A stretch of 64,000 nucleotides of DNA from Woeseiaceae bacterium (GTDB lineage: Bacteria; Pseudomonadota; Gammaproteobacteria; Steroidobacterales; Woeseiaceae): NCBI GenBank assembly GCA_028280615.1, contig JANQLK010000027.1:105160-169159 (forward strand). Direction: 5' to 3'. The position numbers and the translations under genes are program-made. The notes beneath the pieces are model-generated. The model was given only the letters and a program-made list of their open reading frames with translations. It searched no databases and was not told the DNA's origin. Below, piece after piece: positions 45,485-52,315 of this stretch. How positions within the stretch are numbered: position 1 is the stretch's first letter; every line of letters begins with the position of its first letter.

Positions 45485-45864
45485 TCGCTGCCAGGGGGAC
45501 TTTGCAGAGTCTTCCTGGGCACCGGTGCACCTCGGCGCCGCTTGTTGCGCAAGCTAGAAACCTGGGCCCGACCATCGCCGATGCTGTCCCCGCGCGGCGA
45601 CATAATGATGTCAGTTTCGTGACAGGACTGACTGGTTTCGAGAAGACCAGCAAGACCAACGAGTTGACGTTGTGACACTACTTGGCGGCTTCATCGCGCG
45701 AAAGTTTATCCCGGATGTTGCCACCCGTTCGAGGCGAAGAATAGTGCTATTTTTTCGACGAAAATGGATTAAGTTGACGGCCTTCAATTCGCTGATCTAG
45801 TGTTGATTCACCGTGATCGACTCGACGTACAAGATTGCTTTTTGTTGTTTGGAGGCTCGCAGAT
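45485..45864. other. Intergenic stretch between the GntR genes
   Basis: 380 bases, no gene seen. A small AATAG-TG-CTATT hairpin followed by Ts near 45745 might act as a weak terminator. Confidence 0.3.
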
Positions 45865-46590
45865 ATGGATACCGAAGAAGTCATCAAACCACTGATCATC
45901 GATGCAAGCGTACGTGGCCTGGCAGCGCGGAGTGAAGGCGGAACGACAGGCGACGGCAAGGTCAATGGCGTGTACGAGCATGTGAAGGCGCGGGTTGTCG
46001 CGCGCGAGTTTGCGTCCGGAAAGCGGATTCAGCCCGAGCCGCTCGCGGAGCGGCTGTCGGTCAGCAGCACGCCCGTTCGCGAAGCACTCATCCGGCTCGC
46101 GGCGGAACGGGTAATAGAGAAAGTTCCGAAGGCGGGGTTCTTCGCCAAGGAGCTGTCGCAGTCCGAGCTGTCCGACCTGTACAACCTGCAGAGTCTGTTG
46201 CTGGATTGGTCGTTGCGCCGATGCGCAAACGACGAAGGGAAGCGGAACGGCCGCAAACCGCCAAAAACTATCAGCGACATCCGCGAGGGCGCTTCGGTTT
46301 CGCCACGGACTGCCGTGGCCGTCATCGAGGATTTCTTTGAGACAATTTCCAATCGGACCGGAAACGTCGACGTCGTCCAGATTGTGCGAAACATCAATGA
46401 TCGAACCCGCTTCGCGCGCATGAAGGACTACGAGGAATTCGGAGATCCGGAGCATCGGCTGCCACAGCTTTACGAAGCGTATTGGGAACACCGGTCTGAC
46501 GATTTGCACGAAAGTCTCAAGGCGTATTTTCGTGAACTGATCGAGCGGCTGCCGGAGCTATTGCGCATTCTCAAAACGGGCGAGTTCTGA
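45865..46590 (+). CDS. GntR-family regulator (second of two)
   Basis: 241 residues from the ATG at 45865, GGAGG 9 bases upstream. HTH: VYEHVKARVVAREFASGKRI, EPLAERLSVSSTPVREALIR, LAAERVIEKVPKAGFFAKEL. The C-terminal helical domain differs from that of the first GntR and lacks recognisable FCD ligand residues. The exporter gene starts 38 bases after it, so it may be the local regulator of the exporter and the lasso genes. Confidence 0.87.
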   Translation: MDTEEVIKPLIIDASVRGLAARSEGGTTGDGKVNGVYEHVKARVVAREFASGKRIQPEPLAERLSVSSTPVREALIRLAAERVIEKVPKAGFFAKELSQSELSDLYNLQSLLLDWSLRRCANDEGKRNGRKPPKTISDIREGASVSPRTAVAVIEDFFETISNRTGNVDVVQIVRNINDRTRFARMKDYEEFGDPEHRLPQLYEAYWEHRSDDLHESLKAYFRELIERLPELLRILKTGEF

Positions 46591-46628
46591 TGCGCCCCAC
46601 TCCGTTCTCCTGAGGAACGTGCTTCTCG

Positions 46629-48458
46629 ATGAAGGGCGTCGTCGGACAAGCGGTTTCGCTGGCATGGGACGAAGCGGATTCTTTCATCAGGAAGCGTCTC
46701 GCACTGACGCTGCTGCTCGTCATCGGAACCGCCGTCTTTGCGGGCCTTGCTCCGATCGCGCTCAAATACGCCGTCGACGGACTTGGGGGCGAGTCGCAGG
46801 CGGCGGACATCGAGATGGACGCAGTGTTCGGGCCGATCGTTCTCCTGCTCGTCTATGTCGGTGCGCTCTGGATTTCGCGCACGTTCGGCGAGGCGCGCTG
46901 GTACGTTTACGGCACGGCGGATCAACGCCTGCATCGCCGCCTCAGCCGCCGTCTCCTCGAGCACGTCATCGACCTGCCGATGGCCTTCCACCTCGACCGC
47001 AAGACCGGCGCCCTGAACCAGACCCTGGTGCAGGGGCTCGGAGGCTATCGCATCCTGCTGAATCATCTCGTATTTACGGTGCTTCCCGTGCTTGTCGAGA
47101 TCATGATCGTCGCGGTGGTCCTGGTCACCCTGCTGCGCGTCGAGTTTCTGGGCATCCTCGGCGTGTCAGTGATTGTCTACGCCGTCGTATTCGCTGTCGG
47201 CGCAAAGCGCATCATCGGCCCGACCCGCGACGTTTCCGCCAGTCAAATCGAAGCACACGCAACGATGACCGATAGCCTTCTCAACGCGGAGACAGTCAAG
47301 TCCTTTAGCGCCGAGCGCCGGATTCACGATCGCTATGATGATGCTCTGGCCGAAGCCGAGCACCACTGGTCGATCTTCTACTGGCGCAAGTCGGAAAACG
47401 GTCTTCTCGCGGCACTCGTGTTCGTGCTGTCGCTGGGCGCTGCAATGATTCTCGGCGCGGTTCGCGTTCGTCAGGGCGTTCTTTCCGTCGGCGATTTTGT
47501 CGCGCTTAACGCCTATATGCTGCAGATCGTGCGTCCGCTCGAAACGCTGGGGCTCGCGTTCCGCGACATCGCGCACGGTGCGGCGTTCATCGAAAAGATG
47601 ATGACGCTGATGGGGCGGGAGCGGGAGGAGGGGAGATCGGAATCGCCGCGTCTCAGTGTCATCGAAGGCGGCACGAATCCGGCAACCGGCGCCACCGGCG
47701 CTCTCGAAGTGTGGGGCGTGTCGTTTTCCTATCGAACGGGCCGGCCGGTTCTCCAGGACATCGACTTCGCCGTTCGGCCCGGCGAGACCGTGGCCGTCAT
47801 TGGCCAGAGCGGCGCCGGCAAATCGTCGCTCGTCCGGCTGCTCATGCGGTTCTACGAGCCGGCGTGTGGCGACATCGCACTCAACGGTCAATCCATTCGC
47901 GATGTGCCGCTGGAGGATCTGCGGCGGGCGATCGCGATCGTGCCCCAGGATACGGTCCTGTTCAACGACACGATCGCCTACAACATCGGGTTCGGGCGGC
48001 GCGGCGCCAGCCGTGAGGAAATCGAGCGCGCCGCCCGGTTCGCGCATATCCACGAACGAATCATGAATATGCCGGACGGCTACGAGACCATCGTCGGCGA
48101 ACGGGGCCTCAAGCTCTCCGGCGGCGAGAAGCAGCGTGTCTCCATCGCCCGCGCGGTACTCAAACGGCCGCAGATGTTCATTTTCGATGAGGCGACGTCG
48201 TCCCTGGACGCCAGAACCGAGCAATCGATCCTCGATAACCTCATCGAGGTCTCGCGCGGCATGACGACGCTGATAATCTCGCATCGCCTGTCCATGGTCA
48301 CGCATGCCGATGAAATCCTTGTCCTCGAGTCCGGGCAGATCGTTGAACGCGGGCGCCACGACGAACTGCTTGAAGGGAACGGCGCCTACGCGGTCATGTG
48401 GCGCACGCAGAATAGGGCAGAGAACGGGGAGGTGAGGGAGAAACAGGAAACGGCTTGA
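46629..48458 (+). CDS. ABC exporter, Atm1/MsbA-type half transporter (possible lasso exporter)
   Basis: 609 residues. Six-helix transmembrane domain (residues about 20-310), then the ATPase: Walker A VIGQSGAGKSSLVRLLM, Q-loop IVPQDTVLFNDTIAYNIGFG, signature KLSGGEKQRVSIARAVLKRP, Walker B MFIFDEATSSLD, H-loop LIISHRLSMVTHADEI. The NIGFGR and SGGEKQR wording is closest to Atm1/HMT1-type exporters, whose usual cargo is glutathione-related. Position just upstream of the lasso genes makes it a candidate lasso-peptide exporter (D protein), but isopeptidase-type lasso loci usually lack one and a 375-base gap follows, so this is inference. Confidence 0.88.
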   Translation: MKGVVGQAVSLAWDEADSFIRKRLALTLLLVIGTAVFAGLAPIALKYAVDGLGGESQAADIEMDAVFGPIVLLLVYVGALWISRTFGEARWYVYGTADQRLHRRLSRRLLEHVIDLPMAFHLDRKTGALNQTLVQGLGGYRILLNHLVFTVLPVLVEIMIVAVVLVTLLRVEFLGILGVSVIVYAVVFAVGAKRIIGPTRDVSASQIEAHATMTDSLLNAETVKSFSAERRIHDRYDDALAEAEHHWSIFYWRKSENGLLAALVFVLSLGAAMILGAVRVRQGVLSVGDFVALNAYMLQIVRPLETLGLAFRDIAHGAAFIEKMMTLMGREREEGRSESPRLSVIEGGTNPATGATGALEVWGVSFSYRTGRPVLQDIDFAVRPGETVAVIGQSGAGKSSLVRLLMRFYEPACGDIALNGQSIRDVPLEDLRRAIAIVPQDTVLFNDTIAYNIGFGRRGASREEIERAARFAHIHERIMNMPDGYETIVGERGLKLSGGEKQRVSIARAVLKRPQMFIFDEATSSLDARTEQSILDNLIEVSRGMTTLIISHRLSMVTHADEILVLESGQIVERGRHDELLEGNGAYAVMWRTQNRAENGEVREKQETA

Positions 48459-48833
48459 CTGATGCTCTGTGATTGCCGAATCGATAGCGCCGTGCAGCCA
48501 TCGGCGCCCGATATCGGCATTGCGCCTCCTCGAGATAGTGCCTGCTACGCTTCGTCAGCGCGCGTAAATCTTGGGCCCCGATAACGCGCCCGGACGCTAC
48601 CGATTCGGCTGTTGCAGGCCACTAGAGCCTGGCATGACCCTTCGCGCCCGCGCTCCGCACCAGTTCGCGCTGGTGGCGAGACGCCGTACCCTAACGGAAC
48701 AACTTTATAAAGCAATTATATTGCTGTTCCAGTGTGTGCTGCCTTCCTACTCTGTGGGCTTGTCCCGCCAAGCAAGGCGTGTTGACCGGCCATGGCTTAT
48801 CGCCAGTGTTGATGACGACGAGTGTTGATAACA
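48459..48833. promoter_or_regulatory. Probable promoter region of the lasso operon with a dyad
   Basis: A gene-free 375-base region. At 48696-48730 GGAACAAC...GCTGTTCC forms an outer dyad around an AT-rich centre (CTTTATAAAGCAATTATATT) with an inner GCAAT-ATTGC repeat. This is the most promoter-like sequence before the lasso B gene. Confidence 0.45.
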
Positions 48834-49577
48834 ATGACTGAACAGGCACATTCCGATCTTTTTCTTACGAAACAGACCTTTGTAGCGTTGACCGCCGACA
48901 CGTTGGTCTTTCTCGACCTGCATCGCGACAAGTACTCGTGCCTCGAGCGGCGTTACACGCAGCCCGTCTGCGAGTTGCTCGGCCTACCCATGGGGAACAA
49001 AGAGGAGTCAGCCGATACCCCATTCTGTGCCCGCGACAAGCAAGTCGTACAGGTCATCCAAGACATGATCGACAACGGCCTCGTCACGCGCGATCCGAAT
49101 GAGGGGAAGCGCGCGAAGTACGTCGAGCAGCACGGCGAGCTGAGAGAAATGCCTGGCTACCATCCGGACGAAGGACCGAAAGTTCGCTTCGGTGATGTCA
49201 TCAAGTTCTTCGGGGCGTTGATCGTGACGAAGTCGCTGCTCAAATTCACGTCAATGGAGCGCATCGTTGCTCGGGTCAAGCGACGGAAAAGGCGCTTTTA
49301 TGCTAAGGGCGGCGCACTGCCGGACGACGGGCGGCTCAATGAATTGGTCGAGACCTACAAAATCCTTAAGCCGCTCTTCGTTACGGTGAAGGATCAGTGT
49401 CTGTTTAGCTCGCTTTTTCTCATTGAGTTCCTTGCCTGTTACCGTGTCTATCCGAACTGGTATTTCGGCGTGAGGCTGAATGACTTCTACGCGCACTGCT
49501 GGGTGCAGGACCGCGACATCATCTATGACGACTTCATAGTCGATACATGCGACAACCAGCCGATCATGGCGGTTTAA
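48834..49577 (+). CDS. Lasso peptide leader peptidase (fused RRE + B2 protease)
   Basis: 247 residues from the ATG at 48834 (a GTG at 48822 is possible; neither has a strong ribosome site). Residues about 10-90 form a PqqD-like recognition domain (FVALTADTLVFLDLHRDKYS; VIQDMIDNGLVTRDP). The C-terminal part is the transglutaminase-like cysteine protease: Cys189 in VKDQCLFSSLFLIEFLACYR, His221 in FGVRLNDFYAHCWVQDRD, Asp232/233 in IIYDDF. The B protein removes the leader from the precursor, ATP-assisted with the cyclase. The next gene, 18 bases later, encodes the cyclase. Confidence 0.9.
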   Translation: MTEQAHSDLFLTKQTFVALTADTLVFLDLHRDKYSCLERRYTQPVCELLGLPMGNKEESADTPFCARDKQVVQVIQDMIDNGLVTRDPNEGKRAKYVEQHGELREMPGYHPDEGPKVRFGDVIKFFGALIVTKSLLKFTSMERIVARVKRRKRRFYAKGGALPDDGRLNELVETYKILKPLFVTVKDQCLFSSLFLIEFLACYRVYPNWYFGVRLNDFYAHCWVQDRDIIYDDFIVDTCDNQPIMAV

Positions 49578-49595
49578 CTAGGGGGAGAGGTGTGT

Positions 49596-51455
49596 ATGGC
49601 AATGTACCGCTACATGGCGCTGATGTGGGACCGGGGAGATGGCGAGTCCGAGCGCGCGGCGAACCTCCTTGCGGCGAAGCTTCACGAAGTCTCACCGCAC
49701 AAGTGGAGCCGAGCCTGGGACAGTGTGGGTCTCGCAATTTATCACTCCGGCGAACATAAAGGTCGCATGCAGACGTATCGGCTGAAAGGGGGACGGGGCG
49801 CCGTCCTGGGCCGGCTCTTCAGGAACGACTATTCATCGGTCGTCGACGATTTCGATGAATTCGGATCGCGCAAATGTCTGGAGACGAGCGGACAGCACCT
49901 GATCGACGAATACTGGGGACGCTATGTGGCGTTTCTCAACGATCCCGAAACGGGGACGCGCTATGTGATGCGCGATCCATCAGGGGCGTTTCCGTGCTAT
50001 TCCACCGAATTTCGAGGCGTGACGATTTTCTTCTCGGACATGCAGGATGCAGCGAACTTCGAGTTCCTTCGATTCACCGTGAATTGGGAGGTTTTGAAGG
50101 TCAATGTCGCAGCGCCATGGTTCCAGAACGCGACGACGTGCCTCAATGAGGTCTCCGAGGTGTTGCCGGCTGAACGTGTGGAGGTAACACCCTTTGAGAA
50201 ACGGAGCCGGTTTGTCTGGGACCCAATAGAAGTTTCGCAGACGGACGTAGTAGAGAATCCTGAGGAAGCGGCAGAATTGCTGCGCGAGACCGTCAAGTGC
50301 ACAATCGGCGCGTTGGCTGGCTGTTACGACCACGTGGTACTCAATTTGGGTGGGCTCGATTCATCGATTGCGCTCGCCTGCATGGCCCAGGCGGCAAATC
50401 GGCCAGAGATTGCGTGTATCACGCACTACACGAAGTCACCGCGAGGAGAAGAGCGTCGCTACAGTCGCCAAATCGCCAACAAGTACGACGTCCCTCTTGT
50501 CGAAGCCGAACTTGACCATCGCAAAGCTGACCTTGCGAAGCTCTTCGCAGTCAACAAGTGTACGGATCCGACAAAAATGCTGATGTGCATGGACCTTACC
50601 GGAGCCGACATGGAACTCGCAGTGGAGCATGGGGCGCAGGCGTTGTTTACAGGTGTCGGCGGAGACAACGTGTTTCATCAGCATCCCTCGAATTTCGGAG
50701 CGCTTGACTACGTGCGCCACCACGGCATGTTCAGGAAGAGCATTCTGAGGGTTGCAATGGAAGCGTCTCGTCGTGGCCACAAGTCTCTTTTTGCCACTTT
50801 GCGCGATATGGCGCAGGAGCGTTTTGCGCCGTCACCATGCTACAGTTATGTGCGCGACCGGATGTATCAGGATATTAGAACGCCATTCATCAATCCAGAA
50901 ATCACAGAAGAGAAGCATGTTAGGGCATTTGTGCATCCGCTTTTGATGCCGGACAGTCCCAAGTTCAAGGGTAAGTATTTGCAGATACTTATGAGCGCCT
51001 ATTTCAACTTAGGTTATTACGATTGTTGGGATACAGAGTACTTTGCCGAGCGCGTACACGCATATTTGACGCAGCCGATTGTTGAAACGTGCCTGCGCAT
51101 ACCGATATGGGTCTTGACTTATCGAGGTGTGGAGCGAGGTCTGGCACGTAAGGCATTTTGGCGCGACCTTCCGCCGGATATTGCCGGGCGGTATAGCAAG
51201 TCGACGCCCGGAGAATTCTATCGGGACATCTTCGAACATAATCTACCGTTTTATCGCGATGTTCTGGAGGACAGTGTGATGGCCGATCAAGGGATATTGC
51301 TTGGCGACAAGCTTGCACAAGCCTTGAAAAACAAGGATCAGTTTCTGCACCTGAGGCACGGTGACATGCTGAGATATGCCGCCGCCGAAATCTGGCTCAA
51401 AGGCTGGCTTGATCGACCAGTAGTTCGAGCTGAGCAGTCGAAGGCGGCAATGTAG
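49596..51455 (+). CDS. Lasso peptide macrolactam synthetase (asparagine-synthetase-like)
   Basis: 619 residues from the ATG at 49596 with GGGGGAGAGG upstream. The N-terminal glutaminase-like domain lacks the catalytic Cys2 (begins MAMYRYMALMWDRGDG), as is normal for lasso cyclases. The synthetase domain starts near residue 245 with the pyrophosphate loop LNLGGLDSSIAL (Gly252-Gly253, Asp255, Ser256); the usual SGGxDS serine is leucine here. Further landmarks are LFTGVGGDNVFHQ and the C-terminal helices. It adenylates the Asp/Glu side chain of the core and closes the ring to Gly1. Confidence 0.92.
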   Translation: MAMYRYMALMWDRGDGESERAANLLAAKLHEVSPHKWSRAWDSVGLAIYHSGEHKGRMQTYRLKGGRGAVLGRLFRNDYSSVVDDFDEFGSRKCLETSGQHLIDEYWGRYVAFLNDPETGTRYVMRDPSGAFPCYSTEFRGVTIFFSDMQDAANFEFLRFTVNWEVLKVNVAAPWFQNATTCLNEVSEVLPAERVEVTPFEKRSRFVWDPIEVSQTDVVENPEEAAELLRETVKCTIGALAGCYDHVVLNLGGLDSSIALACMAQAANRPEIACITHYTKSPRGEERRYSRQIANKYDVPLVEAELDHRKADLAKLFAVNKCTDPTKMLMCMDLTGADMELAVEHGAQALFTGVGGDNVFHQHPSNFGALDYVRHHGMFRKSILRVAMEASRRGHKSLFATLRDMAQERFAPSPCYSYVRDRMYQDIRTPFINPEITEEKHVRAFVHPLLMPDSPKFKGKYLQILMSAYFNLGYYDCWDTEYFAERVHAYLTQPIVETCLRIPIWVLTYRGVERGLARKAFWRDLPPDIAGRYSKSTPGEFYRDIFEHNLPFYRDVLEDSVMADQGILLGDKLAQALKNKDQFLHLRHGDMLRYAAAEIWLKGWLDRPVVRAEQSKAAM

Positions 51456-51523
51456 CTCGACATGCACAGCCTCTTAGTGTCGGAGCAAATGGGCAAGGAC
51501 TTAAATGGGAGAATAAGACCGTC

Positions 51524-51616
51524 ATGATTGACCTTGGAAAAGTATCGGAACAAACAAAGGGCCCGGCCGGCGGAGCCGAAGAACACCCCATCCCGAACGG
51601 GTTCAGTTGCAGCTGA
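51524..51616 (+). CDS. Lasso peptide precursor A1 (30 residues)
   Basis: ATG at 51524, TGA at 51614-51616; GGGAGA lies 11 bases before the start. The leader is only 12 residues, MIDLGKVSEQTK, with the obligatory threonine at -2. The predicted core is GPAGGAEEHPIPNGFSCS (18 residues): Gly1 and Glu8 (or Glu7) suit an 8- (or 7-) residue ring. LGKxSxET(K/R)G is the leader end known from astexin-type precursors. Reading back in frame meets a TGA at 51431 without another start codon, so the short leader appears real. The single Cys17 in the tail is unusual. Located 68 bases after the cyclase gene. Confidence 0.85.
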   Translation: MIDLGKVSEQTKGPAGGAEEHPIPNGFSCS

Positions 51617-52083
51617 CTCAGGCTATGCAGGCTTGGTAAGAGCCGGCCCGCGGGAAATCCATGCTCGCGTGCTGTTTCTAATCCGCGCGCGTCTCGCCCG
51701 CTACTGACTTGTGCGGACTTTTCAGTGGCGAAGGGAATGCCCGGCGATCGAAGTTTCGCAGGCCATCCTGCAGTGATGAGCTCAAGCGATATCAACGCCA
51801 CACTGATCGATCCACAAGAGAGCCAGCAGAATGCAACGAACGAGCGTTTCAGTGACAAGTCTTGAGGCGAATTGCAGAGTCTCTAATGATGCCGCGATTT
51901 GTCTGAGGAGTCATTCTCCGACAATCAATGGCGCTGATGAAATCGGGCAGGCCGTACTCACTCGAGCAGTGGAAGAGCCCAAAACTATAATTGGATTATA
52001 AAGCTGGAGATATTTGCCCCAGGAAGTAGTCTGACAGTGTCGGAATGGTTCCGGCGACCAACTAGCTCGAATAGGAGATCATC

Positions 52084-52176
52084 ATGAATGACCTTGGAAA
52101 AGTATCGGAAGAGACAAAGGGCCCGAACGGTGGCAACTTGGACCAGCCCACCAGCAATGGCAGCTTCGGTCAGTAG
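52084..52176 (+). CDS. Lasso peptide precursor A2 (30 residues)
   Basis: ATG at 52084 with AGGAG at 52073-52077, TAG at 52174. The leader MNDLGKVSEETK (12 residues, Thr at -2) is almost identical to A1. The predicted core GPNGGNLDQPTSNGSFGQ has Gly1 and Asp8 for an 8-residue ring and a 10-residue loop/tail. An in-frame TAG at 52072 rules out a longer leader. A1 and A2 share flanking sequence before (GTGTCGGA) and after (TCAGGCTA, AGCCGGC), so the whole cistron was duplicated. A terminator hairpin follows A2. Confidence 0.88.
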   Translation: MNDLGKVSEETKGPNGGNLDQPTSNGSFGQ

Positions 52177-52208
52177 CTGCCGTTCAGGCTAAGTGAGCCT
52201 ATGAAAAG

Positions 52209-52243
52209 CCGGCGCGCGGGAGACTCATCCACCCGCGCGCCGG
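52209..52243. terminator. Hairpin terminator at the convergent end of the lasso locus
   Basis: CCGGCGCGCGGG and CCCGCGCGCCGG pair perfectly (12 bp) around an 11-base loop, followed by TCTT. It sits between A2 and the stop of the convergent isopeptidase gene and could stop transcription from the left. A decayed version (AGCCGGCCCGCGGG) follows A1 at 51640. Confidence 0.7.
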
Positions 52244-52315
52244 TCTTAAGTTCGAAGCCCCTCACGAACTACATTCGATTTGTACGAAGGCGCTGTTAAG
52301 TATGATTCTGACGCA

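Noticed and set aside
47166..48359. Long minus-strand frame opposite the ABC exporter
   Set aside because: Antisense shadow; the plus frame has all ABC motifs.
51776..51865. A 29-codon frame between A1 and A2 as a third lasso precursor
   Set aside because: It has no Gly after a Thr at -2, no LGKxS leader and no ribosome site.
51831..52001. A 56-codon frame between the precursors (begins MQRTSVSVTSLEANCRVS)
   Set aside because: It overlaps nothing, but shows no leader or core pattern and no strong ribosome site; too weak to call.
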